A stretch of DNA of 64,000 bases from Symsagittifera roscoffensis (lineage: Eukaryota; Xenacoelomorpha; Acoela; Convolutidae). Location: contig NC_087068.1 in assembly GCF_963678635.1 (NCBI RefSeq), forward strand, positions 12,470,027 to 12,534,026, in the 5' to 3' direction. Positions 8,700-20,512 of the stretch are shown piece by piece (positions within the stretch are counted from its first letter, which is position 1; the number at the start of each line of letters is the position of its first letter). The notes under the pieces were generated by a model, which was not told the DNA's origin, made no database searches, and saw nothing but the letters and a program-made list of their open reading frames with translations. Made by a program: the position numbers and the translations under genes.

Positions 8700-9057
8700 A
8701 AACTAGAGCCACTCATCAAATGGTAATCACTATCTCAACATAATCTATTGCATATTGAAATTCCTAACAAGTAGATTTTCTGCGAACGAAAAGAAAAACT
8801 TCATAGTTGCTAAAAAAAATTCCGCGAGATTTGATAAACATGGGATGTAGGTCAAATGGTAGAGCGCCCACTTATCCAGCCAGAAGTACGGGGAGCAATA
8901 CCCCGCATCTCCAAAGTTAAGGACATCGAGTATTTAATTAACTTTCTTCAGAAAACTACTGAATATTGAAATCCTATACAAGAAATACCTTCCCAGAAAA
9001 TTTATAACCTCTTGTTTGCCGACTGAAACAAAAGCTTCCTCGACAGTTCTAAACTAT

Positions 9058-9130
9058 GGGGATGTAGCTCAAATGGTAGAGCGCTCGCTTTGCATTCGAG
9101 AGGTACGGGGATCGTTGCACCAGAACTCCA
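9058..9130 (+). pseudogene. tRNA-Ala (TGC), 3' end damaged
   Basis: Same lesions as 4681 and 6431. The following A spacer is truncated: it jumps from CACTCATC directly to TGCGAACG. Confidence 0.75.
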
Positions 9131-9433
9131 AAACTAGAGCCACTCATCTGCGAACGAAAAGAAAAACTTCATAGTTGCTGACTAAGCGAAAAAAATTTCG
9201 CGAGAATTGATAAACATCGGATGTAGGTCAAATGGAAGAGCGCCAACTTATCAAGCTAGAAGTACGGGGAGCAATACCCCGCATCTCCAAAGTTAAGGAC
9301 ATCGAGTTTTTAATTAACTTTCTTCAGAAAACTACTGAATATTGAAATCTTATACAAGAAATACCTTCCCAGAAAATTTATAACCTCTTGATTGCCGACT
9401 GAAACAAAAGCTTCCTCGACAGTTTTAAAGCAT

Positions 9434-9506
9434 GGGGATGTAGCTCAAATCGTAGAGCGCTCGCTTTGCTTGCGAGAGGTACGGGGATCGATGCCCCGCA
9501 TCTCCA
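9434..9506 (+). tRNA. tRNA-Ala (TGC)
   Basis: All stems paired, loop TTTGCTT, but the D loop reads AAATCGTA so one of the invariant GG pair is lost. Confidence 0.75.
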
Positions 9507-9874
9507 AAACTAGAGACACTCATCAAATGGTAATCACTATCTCCAGATAATCTATTGCATATTGAAATTCCTAACAAGTAGATTTTCTGCGAACGAAACG
9601 AAAAACTTCATAGTTGCTGACTAAGCGAAAAAAAAAATCCGCGAGATTTGATAAACATGGGATGTAGGTCAAATGGTAGAGCGCCCACTTAGCGAGCCAG
9701 AAGTACGGGGAGCAAAACCCCGTATCTCCAAAGTTCAGGACATCGAGCAATTAATTAAATTTCTTCAGAAAACTACTGAATATTGAAGTCTTATACAAGA
9801 AATACCTTACCAGAAAAATTTTAACCTCTTGTGTGCCGACTGAAACAAAAGCTTCCTCGACAATATTAAATCAT

Positions 9875-9947
9875 GGGGATGTAGCTCAAATGGTAGAGCT
9901 CTCGCTTAGCATGCGAGAGGTACGGGGATCAATGCACCGCATCTACA
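9875..9947 (+). tRNA. tRNA-Ala (AGC), damaged 3' arm
   Basis: T26 for G26, T stem with one mismatch (CACCG), G2-A71 mismatch. Confidence 0.55.
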
Positions 9948-10318
9948 AAACTAGAGCCACTCATCAAATGGTAATCACTATCTCCAGATAATCTATTGCA
10001 TATTGAAATTCCTAACAAGTAGATTTTCTGCGAACGAAAAGAAAAACTTCATAGTTGCTGACTGACTAAGCGAAAAAAAATTCCGCGAGATTTGATAAAC
10101 TTGGGATGTAGGTCAAATGGTAGAGCGCCTACTTATCAAGCCAGAAGTACGGGGAGCAATACCCCGCATCTCCGAAGTTAAGGACATCGAGCAATTAATT
10201 AACTTTCTTGAGAAAACTACTGAATATTGAAATCCTATACAAGGAAAACCTTCCCAGAAAATTTATAACCTCTTGTTTGCCGACTGAAACAAAAGCTACC
10301 TCGACAGTTCTTTACTAT

Positions 10319-10391
10319 GGGGATGTAGCTCAAATGGTAGAGCGCTCGCTTTGCATGCGAGAGGTACCGTGATCGATGCCCCGGATCTCCA
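10319..10391 (+). tRNA. tRNA-Ala (TGC), weak T stem
   Basis: T stem CCGTG/CCCCG has two mismatches; G7-G66. Confidence 0.5.
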
Positions 10392-10758
10392 AAACTAGAG
10401 CCACTCATCAAATGGTAATCACTATCTCCAGATAATCTATTGCATATTGAAATTCCTAACAAGTGGATTTTCTGCGAATGAAAAGAAAAACTTCATAGTT
10501 GCCGACTAAGCGAAAAAAAAATCCGAGAGATTTGATAAACATGGCATGTAGATCAAATGGTAGAGCGTCTACTTAGCAAGCCAGAAGTACGGGGAGCAGT
10601 ACCCCGCATCTCCGAAGTTAAGGACATCGAGCAATTAATTAACTTTCTTCAGAAAACTACTGAATATTGAAATCTTATACAAGAATTACCTTCCCAGAAA
10701 ATTTATAACCTCTTCTCTGCCGACTGAAACAAAAGCTTCCTCGAAAGTTTTAAATCAT

Positions 10759-10831
10759 GGGGATGTAGCTCAAATAGTAGAGCGCTCGCTTTGCTTACGA
10801 GAGGTACGGGGATCGATGCCCCGGATCTCCA
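10759..10831 (+). tRNA. tRNA-Ala (TGC), damaged
   Basis: D loop AAATAGTA loses one G, C31-A39 and G7-G66 mismatches. Confidence 0.5.
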
Positions 10832-11203
10832 AAACTAGAGCCACTATTCAAATGGTAACCACTATCTCCAGATAATCTATTGCACATTGAAATTCCTAAC
10901 AAGTAGATTTTCTGCGAACGAAAAGAAAAACTTCATAGTTGCTGACTAAGCGAAAAAAAATTCCGCGAGATTGGATAAACATGGGATGTAGGTCAAATGG
11001 TAGAGCGCCAACTTATCAAGCCAGAAGTACGGGGAGCAATATCCCGCATCTCCGAAGATAAGGACATCGAGTATTTAAATAACTTTCTTGAAAAAACTAC
11101 TGAATATTGAAATCTTATACAAGAAATACCTTCCCAGAACATTTATAACCTCTTGTTTGCTGACTGAAACAAAAGCTTCCTCGACAGTTCTGTTCTAATT
11201 TAT

Positions 11204-11276
11204 GGGGATGTAGCTCAAATGGTAGAGCGCTAGCTTTGCATGCGAGAGGTACGGGGATCAATGCACCGCATCTACA
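11204..11276 (+). tRNA. tRNA-Ala (TGC), recombinant copy
   Basis: 29-41 mismatch (CTAGC stem), CACCG T stem, G2-A71. Chimeric between two local copies. Confidence 0.5.
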
Positions 11277-11647
11277 AAACTAGAGCCACTCATCAAATGG
11301 TAATCACTATCTCCAGATAATCTATTGCATATTGAAATTCCTAACAAGTAGATTTTCTGCGAACGAAAAGAAAAACTTCATAGTTGCTGACTGACTAAGC
11401 GAAAAAAAATTCCGCGAGATTTGATAAACTTGGGATGTAGGTCAAATGGTAGAGCGCCTACTTATCAAGCCAGAAGTACGGGGAGCAATACCCCGCATCT
11501 CCGAAGTTAAGGACATCGAGCAATTAATTAACTTTCTTGAGAAAACTACTGAATATTGAAATCCTATACAAGAAAAACCTTCCCAGAAAATTTATAACCT
11601 CTTGTTTGCCGACTGAAACAAAAGCTTCCTCGACAGTTCTTTACTAT

Positions 11648-11720
11648 GGGGATGTAGCTCAAATGGTAGAGCGCTCGCTTTGCATGCGAGAGGTACCGTG
11701 ATCGATGCCCCGGATCTCCA
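11648..11720 (+). tRNA. tRNA-Ala (TGC), weak T stem
   Basis: As the copy at 10319. Confidence 0.5.
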
Positions 11721-12087
11721 AAACTAGAGCCACTCATCAAATGGTAATCACTATCTCCAGATAATCTATTGCATATTGAAATTCCTAACAAGTGGATTTT
11801 CTGCGAATGAAAAGAAAAACTTCATAGTTGCCGACTAAGCGAAAAAAAAATCCGAGAGATTTGATAAACATGGCATGTAGGTCAAATGGTAGAGCGTCTA
11901 CTTAGCAAGCCAGAAGTACGGGGAGCAGTACCCCGCATCTCCGAAGTTAAGGACATCGAGCAATTAATTAACTTTCTTCAGAAAACTACTGAATATTGAA
12001 ATCTTATACAAGAATTACCTTCCCAGAAAATTTATAACCTATTCTCTGCCGACTGAAACAAAAGCTTCCTCGAAAGTTTTAAAGCAT

Positions 12088-12159
12088 GGGGATGTAGCTC
12101 AAATAGTAGAGCGCTCGCTTTGCTTACGAGAGGTACGGGGATCGATGCCCGGATCTCCA
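12088..12159 (+). pseudogene. tRNA-Ala (TGC), 72 nt
   Basis: As 10759 plus a one-base deletion in the T-stem 3' strand. Confidence 0.65.
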
Positions 12160-12530
12160 AAACTAGAGCCACTATTCAAATGGTAACCACTATCTCCAGA
12201 TAATCTATTGCACATTGAAATTCCTAACAAGTAGATTTTCTGCGAACGAAAAGAAAAACTTCATAGTTGCTGACTGACTAAGCGAAAAAAAATTCCGCGA
12301 GATTTGATAAACTTGGGATGTAGGTCAAATGGTAGAGCGCCTACTTATCAAGCCAGAAGTACGGGGAGCAATACCCCGCATCTCCGAAGTTAAGGACATC
12401 GAGCAATTAATTAACTTTCTTGAGAAAACTACTGAATATTGAAATCCTATACAAGAAAAACCTTCCCAGAAAATTTATAACCTCTTGTTTGCCGACTGAA
12501 ACAAAAGCTTCCTCGACAGTTCTTTACTAT

Positions 12531-12603
12531 GGGGATGTAGCTCAAATGGTAGAGCGCTCGCTTTGCATGCGAGAGGTACCGTGATCGATGCCCCGGATCT
12601 CCA
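12531..12603 (+). tRNA. tRNA-Ala (TGC), weak T stem
   Basis: As 10319 and 11648. Confidence 0.5.
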
Positions 12604-12970
12604 AAACTAGAGCCACTCATCAAATGGTAATCACTATCTCCAGATAATCTATTGCATATTGAAATTCCTAACAAGTGGATTTTCTGCGAATGAAAAGAAA
12701 AACTTCATAGTTGCCGACTAAGCGAAAAAAAAATCCGAGAGATTTGATAAACATGGCATGTAGGTCAAATGGTAGAGCGTCTACTTAGCAAGCCAGAAGT
12801 ACGGGGAGCAGTACCCCGCATCTCCGAAGTTAAGGACATCGAGCAATTAATTAACTTTCTTCAGAAAACTACTGAATATTGAAATCTTATACAAGAATTA
12901 CCTTCCCAGAAAATTTATAACCTATTCTCTGCCGACTGAAACAAAAGCTTCCTCGAAAGTTTTAAAGCAT

Positions 12971-13042
12971 GGGGATGTAGCTCAAATAGTAGAGCGCTCG
13001 CTTTGCTTACGAGAGGTACGGGGATCGATGCCCGGATCTCCA
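12971..13042 (+). pseudogene. tRNA-Ala (TGC), 72 nt
   Basis: Duplicate of 12088 with the same one-base deletion. Confidence 0.65.
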
Positions 13043-13414
13043 AAACTAGAGCCACTATTCAAATGGTAACCACTATCTCCAGATAATCTATTGCACATTG
13101 AAATTCCTAACAAGTAGATTTTCTGCGAACGAAAAGAAAAACTTCATAGTTGCTGACTAAGCGAAAAAAAATTCCGCGAGATTGGATAAACATGGGATGT
13201 AGGTCAAATGGTAGAGCGCCAACTTATCAAGCCAGAAGTACGGGGAGCAATATCCCGCATCTCCGAAGATAAGGACATCGAGTATTTAAATAACTTTCTT
13301 GAAAAAACTACTGAATATTGAAATCTTATACAAGAAATACCTTCCCAGAACATTTATAACCTCTTGTTTGCCGACTGAAACAAAAGCTTCCTCGACAGTT
13401 CTGTTCTAATTTAT

Positions 13415-13487
13415 GGGGATGTAGCTCAAATGGTAGAGCGCTAGCTTTGCATGCGAGAGGTACGGGGATCGATGCCCCGGAGCTCCA
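13415..13487 (+). tRNA. tRNA-Ala (TGC), damaged acceptor
   Basis: CTAGC anticodon-stem mismatch at 29-41; acceptor 3' strand GAGCTCC gives G7-G66 and A5-G68. Confidence 0.5.
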
Positions 13488-13853
13488 AAACTAGAGCCAC
13501 TATTCAAATGGTAATCACTATCTCCAGATAATCTATTGCACATTGAAATTCCTAACAAGTAGATTTTCTGCGAACGAAAAGAAAAACTTCATAGTTGCTG
13601 ACTAAGCGAAAAAAAATTCCGCGAGATTTGATAAACATGGGATGTAGATCAAATAATAGAGCGCCTACTTAGCAAGCCAGAAGTACGGGGAGCAATACCC
13701 CGCATCTCCGAAGTTAAGGACATCGAGCAATTAATTAACTTTCTTCAGAAAACTACTGAATATTGAAGTCGTATACAAGAAACACCTGCAAGAAAAATTT
13801 CAACCTCTTGTTTGCCGACTGAAACAAAAGCTTCCTCGACAATATTAAATCAT

Positions 13854-13926
13854 GGGGATGTAGCTCAAATAGTAGAGCGCTCGCTTAGCAAGCGGGAGGT
13901 ACGGGGATCAATGCCCCGCATCTCCA
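13854..13926 (+). tRNA. tRNA-Ala (AGC)
   Basis: All stems pair (28-42 is T·G), loop TTAGCAA; D loop AAATAGTA lacks one G. Confidence 0.7.
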
Positions 13927-14284
13927 AAACTAGAGCCACTCAGCAAATGGTAATCACTAAATCTATTGCATATTGAAATTCCTAACAAGTAGGTTTTCTG
14001 CTAACGAAAAGAAAAACTTCATAGTTGCTGACTAAGCGAAAAAAAGTTCCGCGAGATTTAATAAACATGGGATGTAGGTCAAATGGTAGAGCTCCTACTT
14101 AGCAAGCCAGAAGTACGGGGAGCAATACCCCGCATCTCCGAAGTTAAGAACATCGAGCAATTAATTAAATTGCTTCAGAAAACTACTGAACATTGAAGTC
14201 TTATACAAGAAATACCTTCCCAGAAAATTTATAACCTCTTGTTTGCCGACTGAAACAAAAGCTTCCTCGACAGTTCTTGACTTT

Positions 14285-14357
14285 GGGGATGTAGCTCAAA
14301 TAGTAGAGCGCTCGCTTTGCATGCGAGAGGTACTGTGAACGATGCCCAGGATCTCCA
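14285..14357 (+). pseudogene. tRNA-Ala (TGC), T arm broken
   Basis: T arm CTGTG AACGATG CCCAG has mismatches and no B box; D loop AAATAGTA. Confidence 0.65.
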
Positions 14358-14724
14358 AAACTAGAGCCACTCATCAAATGGTAATCACTATCTCCAGATA
14401 ATCTATTGCATATTGAAATTCCTAACAAGTGGATTTTCTGCGAACGAAAAGAAAACCTTCATAGTTGCCGACTAAGCGAAAAAAAATTCCGCGAGATTTG
14501 ATAAACATGGGATGTAGGTCAAATGGTAGAGCGCCCACTTAGCAAGCCAGAAGTACGGCGAGCAATACCCCGCATCTCCGAAGTTAAGAACATCGAGCAA
14601 TTAATTAAATTGCTTCAGAAAACTACTGAACATTGAAGTCTTATACAAGAAATACCTTCCCATAAAAATTTTAACCTCTTGTTTGCCGACTGAAACAAAA
14701 GCTTCCTCGACAGTTCTAAACTTT

Positions 14725-14797
14725 GGGGATTTAGCTCAAATGGTAGAGCGCTCGCTTTGCATGCGAGAGGTACGGGGAATGATGCCCCGGATCTCCA
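14725..14797 (+). tRNA. tRNA-Ala (TGC), damaged
   Basis: T7 against G66, T loop AATGATG loses the B-box TC; anticodon and D arms intact. Confidence 0.5.
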
Positions 14798-15169
14798 AAA
14801 CTAGAGCCACTATTCAAATGGTAATCACTATCTCCAGATAATCTGTTGCACATTGAAATTCCTAGCAAGTAGATTTTCTGCGAACGAAAAGAAAAACTTC
14901 ATAGTTGCTGACTAAGCGAAAAAAAATTCCGCGAGATTTGATAAACACGGGATGTAGGTCAAATGGTAGAGCGCCCACTTACCAAGCCAGAAGTACGGGG
15001 AGCAATATCCCGCATCTCCGAAGTTAAGGACATCGAGTATTTAAATATCTTTCTTCAGAAAACTACTGAATATTAAAATCTTATACAAGAATTACCTTCC
15101 CAGAAAATGTATAACCTCTTGTTGGCCGACTGAAACAAAAGCTTCCCCGACAGCGCTGTTCTAAACTAT

Positions 15170-15242
15170 GGGGATGTAGCTCAAATGGTAGAGAGCTCGC
15201 TTTGCAAGCGAGAGGTACGGGGATCGATGCCCCGGAGCTCCA
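15170..15242 (+). tRNA. tRNA-Ala (TGC), damaged acceptor
   Basis: Loop TTTGCAA; G10-A25, G7-G66 and A5-G68 mismatches. Confidence 0.5.
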
Positions 15243-15608
15243 AAACTAGAGCCACTATTCAAATGGTAATCACTATCTCCAGATAATCTATTGCACATTG
15301 AAATTCCTAACAAGTAGATTTTCTGCGAACGAAAAGAAAAACTTCATAGTTGCTGACTAAGCGAAAAAAAATTCCGCGAGATTTGATAAACATGGGATGT
15401 AGGTCAAATAGTAGCGCGCCTACTTAGCAAGCCAGAAGTACGGGGAGCAATACCCCGCATCTCCGAAGTTAAGGACATCGAGCAATTAATTAACTTTCTT
15501 CAGAAAACTACTGAATATTGAAGTCGTATACAATAAACACCTTCCAGGAAATGTATCACCTCTTGTTTGCCGACTGAAACAAAAGCTTCCTCGACAGTTT
15601 CAAATCAT

Positions 15609-15681
15609 GGGAATGTAGCTCAAGTGGTAGAGAGCTAGCTTAGCATGTGAGAGGTACGGGGATCAATGCCCCGGATCTATA
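15609..15681 (+). pseudogene. tRNA-Ala (AGC), damaged
   Basis: A4 in GGGAATG, GAGA D stem, CTAGC/GTGAG stem, acceptor 3' end GATCTAT. Confidence 0.65.
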
Positions 15682-16049
15682 AAACTTGAGCCACTCATCA
15701 AATGGAAATCACTATCTCATGATAATCTATTGCATATTGAAATTCCTAACAAGTAGATTTTCTGCGAACGAAAAGAAAAACTTCATAGTTGCTGACCAAG
15801 CGAAAAAAAATTCCGCGAGATTTGATAGTAATGGGGATGTATGTCAAATGGTAGAGCGGTCACTTATCAAGTCAGAAGTACGGGGAGCAATACCCCGCAT
15901 CTCCAAAGTTAAGGACATCGAGTTTTTAATTAACTTTCTTCAGAAAACTAATGAATATTGAAATCCTATACAAGAAATACCTTCCCAGAAAACTTATAAC
16001 CTCTTGTTTGCCGACTGAAACAAAAGCTTCCTCGACAGTTCTAAACTAT

Positions 16050-16122
16050 GTGGATGTAGCTAAAATGGTACAGCTCTCGCTTTGCATGCGAGAGGTACGG
16101 TGATCGATGCCCCGGATCTCCA
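16050..16122 (+). pseudogene. tRNA-Ala (TGC), damaged
   Basis: GTGGATG 5' end, D stem GCTA/CAGC, T26, CGGTG T stem. Confidence 0.65.
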
Positions 16123-16489
16123 AAACTAGAGCCACTCATTAAATGGTAACCACTATCTCCAGATAATCTATTGCATATTGAAATTCCTAACAAGTAGATT
16201 TTCTGCGAACGAAAAGAAAAACTTCATAGTTGCTGACTAAGCGAAAAAAAATTCCACGACCTTTGATAAACATGGGATGTAGGTCAAATGGTAAAGCGCC
16301 CACTTATCAAGCCAGAAGTACGGGGAGCACTACTTCGCATCTCCGAAGTTAAGCACATCGAGTATTTAATTAACTTTCTTCAGAAAACTACTGAATATTG
16401 AAATCCTATACAAGAAATACCCTCACAGAAAATTTATAACCTCTTGTTTGCCGACTGAAACAAAAGCTTCCTCGACAGTTCTAAACTAT

Positions 16490-16562
16490 GGGGATGTAGC
16501 TCAAATGGTAGAGCGCTTGCTTTGCATGCGAGAGGTACGGGGATCGATGTCCCGGATCTTCA
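16490..16562 (+). tRNA. tRNA-Ala (TGC)
   Basis: T29·G41 and G53·T61 wobbles; GATCTTC acceptor gives G7-G66 and G2·T71. Confidence 0.65.
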
Positions 16563-16928
16563 AAACTAGATCCACTCATCAAAAAAGTAATCACTATCTC
16601 CAGATAATCTGTTGCATATTGAAATTCCTAACAAGTAGATTTTCTGCGAACGATAAAAAAACTTCATAGTTGCTGACTGAGCGAAAAAAAATTCCGCGAG
16701 ATTTGATAAACATGGGATGTAGCCAAATGGTAGAGCGCCCACTTTTCAAGCCAGAAGTACGGGGAGCACTACCCCGCATCTCCAAAGTTAAGGACATCGA
16801 GTTTTTAATTAACTTTCTTCAGAAAACTACTGAATATTGAAATCTTATACAAGAAATACCTTCCCAGAAAATTTATAACCTCTTGTTTGCCGACTGAAAC
16901 AAAAGCTTCCTCGACAGTTCTAAATTAT

Positions 16929-17001
16929 GGGGATGTAGCTCAAATGGTAGAGCGCTCGCTCTGCATGCGAGAGGTACGGGGATCGATGCCCCGCATCTCC
17001 A
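16929..17001 (+). tRNA. tRNA-Ala (TGC), stems intact, C33
   Basis: Every stem pair is kept. The loop TCTGCAT has C33 instead of the near-invariant T33. Confidence 0.8.
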
Positions 17002-17151
17002 AAACTAGAGCCACTCATCAAATGGTAATCACTATCTCCAGATATTCTATTGCAAATTGAAATTCCTAACAAGTAGATTTTCTGCGAACGAAAAGAAAAA
17101 GTTCATAGTTGCTGACTAAGCGAAAAAAAGTTCCGCGAGATTTGATAAACA

Positions 17152-17225
17152 TGGGATGTAGGTCAAATGGTAGAGCGCCTACTTAGCAAGCCAGAAGTAC
17201 GGGGGAGCAATACCCCGCACCTCCG
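17152..17225 (+). pseudogene. B-copy relic with extra G
   Basis: 74 nt: a sixth G in the T-stem 5' run. The same insertion recurs in B copies near 19.4, 19.8, 20.3, 59.9, 60.8, 61.7, 62.1 and 63.9 kb, marking one lineage. Confidence 0.7.
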
Positions 17226-17369
17226 AAGTTAAGGACATCGAACAATTAATTAACTTTCTTCAGAAAACTACTGAATATTGAAGTCTCATACAAGAAATAC
17301 CTTCCAAAAAAAATTTTAACCTCTTGTTTGCCGACTGAAACAAAAGCTTCCTGGACAGTCATAAATCAT

Positions 17370-17442
17370 GGGGATGTAGCTCAAATGGTAGAGCGCTCGC
17401 TTAGCATGCGAGAGGTACGGGGATCAATTCCCCGCATCTCCA
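17370..17442 (+). tRNA. tRNA-Ala (AGC), intact
   Basis: All stems paired, G3:T70, anticodon AGC in TTAGCAT, T loop ATCAATT. A box TAGCTCAAATGG and B box GGATCAATTCC are good. Confidence 0.92.
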
Positions 17443-17814
17443 AAACTTGAGTCACTCATCAAATGGTAATCACTATCTCAAGATAATCTATTGCATATTG
17501 AAATTCCTAACAAGTAGATTTTCTGCGAACGAAAAGAAAAACTTCATAATTGCTGACTAAGCGAAAAAAAAATCCGCGAGATTTGATAAACTTGGGATGT
17601 AGGTCAAATGGTAGAGCGCCCACTTATCAAGCCAGAAGTACGGGGAGCAGTATCCCGCATCTCCAAAGTTAAGGACATCGAGTATTTAAATAACTTTCTT
17701 CAGAAAACTACTGAATATTGAAATCTTATACAAAAAATACCTTCCCAGGAAATGTATAACCTCTTGTTTGCCGACTGAAACAAAAGCTTCCCCGACAGTG
17801 CTGTTTTAAACTAT

Positions 17815-17887
17815 GGGGATGTAGCTCAAATGGTAGAGCGCTCGCTTTGCATGCGAGAGGTACGGGGATCGATGCCCCGGAGCTCCA
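17815..17887 (+). tRNA. tRNA-Ala (TGC), damaged acceptor
   Basis: D, anticodon and T arms intact; GAGCTCC gives G7-G66 and A5-G68. Confidence 0.6.
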
Positions 17888-18254
17888 AAACTAGAGACAC
17901 TATTCAAATGGTAATCACTATCTCCAGATAATCTATTGCACATTGAAATTCCTAACAAGTAGATTTTCTGCGAACGAAAAGAAAAACTTCATAGTTGCTG
18001 ACTAAGCGAAAAAAAATTCCGCGAGATTTGATAAACATGGGATGTAGGTCAAATAGTAGCGCGCCTACTTAGCAAGCCAGAAGTACGGGGAGCAATACCC
18101 CGCATCTCCGAAGTTAAGGACATCGTGCAATTAATTAACTTTCTTCAGAAAACTTCTGAATATTGAAGTCGTATACAAGAAACAACTTCCAAGAAAAATT
18201 TTAACCTCTTGTTTGCCGACTGAAACAAAAGCTTCCTCGACAGGTTCAAATTAT

Positions 18255-18327
18255 GGGAATGTAGCTCAAGTGGTAGAGAGCTAGCTTAGCCTTTGAGAGG
18301 TACGGGGATCAATGCCCCGGATCTACA
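18255..18327 (+). pseudogene. tRNA-Ala (AGC), damaged
   Basis: GGGAATG, GAGA, CTAGC/TTGAG and GATCTAC lesions. Confidence 0.7.
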
Positions 18328-18689
18328 AAACTTGAGCCACTCATCAAATGGTAATCACTATCTCATGATAATCTATTGCATATTGAAATTCCTAACAAGT
18401 AGATTTTCTGCGAACGAAAAGAAAAACTTCGCTGACCAAGCGAAAAAAAATTCCGCGAGATTTGATAGTAATGGGGATGTATGTCAAATGGTAGAGCGGT
18501 CACTTATCAAGCCAGAAGTACGGGGAGCAATACCCCGCATCTCCAAAGCTAAGGACATCGAGTTTTTAATTAACTTTCTTCAGAAAACTACTGAATATTG
18601 AAATCCTATACAAGAAATACCTTCCCAGAAAACTTATAACCTCTTGTTTGCCGACTGAAACAAAAGCTTCCTTGACAGTCTTAACCTAT

Positions 18690-18762
18690 GTGGATGTAGC
18701 TCAAATGGTAGAGCGCTTGCTTTGCATGCGAGAGGTACGGGGATCGATGCCCCGGATCTTCA
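18690..18762 (+). tRNA. tRNA-Ala (TGC), T2 variant
   Basis: GTGGATG pairs poorly with GATCTTC; inner arms intact. Confidence 0.5.
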
Positions 18763-19125
18763 AAACTAGAGACACTCATCAAATGGTAATCACTATCTCC
18801 AGATATTGCAAATTGAAATTCCTAACAAGTAGATTTTCTGCGAACGAAAAGAAAAAGTTCATAGTTGCTGACTAAGCGAAAAAAAGTTCCGCGAGATTTG
18901 ATAAACATGGGATGTAGGTCAAATGGTAGAGCGCCTACTTAGCAAGCCAGAAGTACGGGGAAGCAATACCCCGCATCTCCAAAATTAAGGACACCGAGTT
19001 TTTAGTTAACTTTCTTCAGAAAACTACTGAATATTGAAATCTTATACAAGAAATACCTTCCCAGAAAATTTATAACCTCTTGTTTGCCGACTGAAACAAA
19101 AGCTTCCTCGACAGTTCTAAAATAT

Positions 19126-19198
19126 GGGGATGTAGCTCAAATGGTAGAGCGCTCGCTTTGCATGCGAGAGGTACGGGGATCGATGCCCCGCATCTCCA
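19126..19198 (+). tRNA. tRNA-Ala (TGC), intact
   Basis: Decodes GCA (and other GCN by wobble). Acceptor GGGGATG/CATCTCC with G3:T70, D GCTC/GAGC, anticodon CTCGC/GCGAG with TTTGCAT, T CGGGG/CCCCG with ATCGATG. First T4 is at 19270-19273, 72 nt downstream. Confidence 0.93.
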
Positions 19199-19566
19199 AA
19201 ACTAGAGACACTCATCAAATGGTAATCACTATCCTCAGATATTGCAAATTGAAATTCCTAACAAGTAGATTTTCTGCGAACGAAAAGAAAAAGTTCATAG
19301 TTGCTGACTAAGCGAAAAAAAATTTCCGCGAGATTTGATGAACATGGGATGTAGGTCAAATGGTAGAGCGCCTACTTAGCAAGCCAGAAAGAAGTACGGG
19401 GGAGCAATACCCCGCATCTCCGAAGTTAAGGACATCGAACAATTAATTAACTTTCTTCAGAAAACTACTGAATATTGAAGTCTCATACAAGAAATACCTT
19501 CCAAAAAAAATTTTAACCTCTTGTTTGCCGACTGAAACAAAAGCTTCCTCGACAGTTCTAAATTAT

Positions 19567-19639
19567 GGGGATGTAGCTCAAATGGTAGAGCGCTCGCTTT
19601 GCATGCGAGAGGTACGGGGATCGATGCCCCGCATCTCCA
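19567..19639 (+). tRNA. tRNA-Ala (TGC), intact
   Basis: Same sequence as 19126. Confidence 0.93.
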
Positions 19640-20003
19640 AAACTAGAGACACTCATCAAATGGTAATCACTAACTCCAGATATTGCAAATTGAAATTCCT
19701 AACAAGTAGATTTTCTGCGAACGAAAAGAAAAAGTTCATAGTTGCTGACTAAGCGAAAAAAAAGTTCCGCGAGATTTGATAAACATGGGATGTAGGTCAA
19801 ATGGTAGAGCGCCTACTTAGCAAGCCAGAAGTACGGGGGAGCAATACCCCGCATCTCCGAAGTTAAGGACATCGAACAATTAATTAACTTTCTTCAGAAA
19901 ACTACTGAATATTGAAGTCTCATACAAGAAATACCTTCCAAAAAAAATTTTAACCTCTTGTTTGCCGACTGAAACAAAAGCTTCCTCGACAGTTCTAAAT
20001 TAT

Positions 20004-20076
20004 GGGGATGTAGCTCAAATGGTAGAGCGCTCGCTTTGCATGCGAGAGGTACGGGGATCGATGCCCCGCATCTCCA
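20004..20076 (+). tRNA. tRNA-Ala (TGC), intact
   Basis: Same sequence as 19126. Confidence 0.93.
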
Positions 20077-20439
20077 AAACTAGAGACACTCATCAAATGG
20101 TAATCACTAACTCCAGATATTGCAAATTGAAATTCCTAACAAGTAGATTTTCTGCGAACGAAAAGAAAAAGTTCATAGTTGCTGACTAAGCGAAAAAAAA
20201 GTTCCGCGAGATTTGATAAACATGGGATGTAGGTCAAATGGTAGAGCGCCTACTTAGCAAGCCAGAAGTACGGGGGAGCAATACCCCGCATCTCCGAAGT
20301 TAAGGACATCGAACAATTAATTAACTTTCTTCAGAAAACTACTGAATATTGAAGTCTCATACAAGAAATACCTTCCAAAAAAATTTTAACCTCTTGTTTG
20401 CCGACTGAAACAAAAGCTTCCTGGACAGTCATAAATCAT

Positions 20440-20512
20440 GGGGATGTAGCTCAAATCGTAGAGCGCTTGCTTAGCATGCGAGAGGTACGGGGATCAATGC
20501 CCCGCATCTCCA
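20440..20512 (+). tRNA. tRNA-Ala (AGC)
   Basis: Stems paired with T29·G41; D loop AAATCGTA lacks one G. Confidence 0.75.

Larger units (their letters stand above)
9950..13500 (+). repeat. Nested 1329-, 883- and 2211-bp repeats
   Basis: A copies at 10319 and 10759 recur at 11648 and 12088 (offset 1329) and at 12531 and 12971 (offset 883 more). The copy at 11204 combines a 5' half like 13415 with a 3' half like 9875, so a crossover lies inside that tRNA. Confidence 0.8.
15170..18680 (+). repeat. 2645-bp offset duplication
   Basis: A copies at 15170 and 15609 with their intervening B copies match 17815 and 18255, including the unusual GGGAATG 5' end and CTAGC stem of the second. Confidence 0.7.
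19100..20400 (+). repeat. 437-441-bp near-identical dimers
   Basis: A copies at 19126, 19567 and 20004 and their B partners and spacers are nearly identical; 19567 and 20004 units differ by almost nothing. All three A genes are intact. A shortened A spacer (lost ATAATCT) is shared. Confidence 0.88.
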
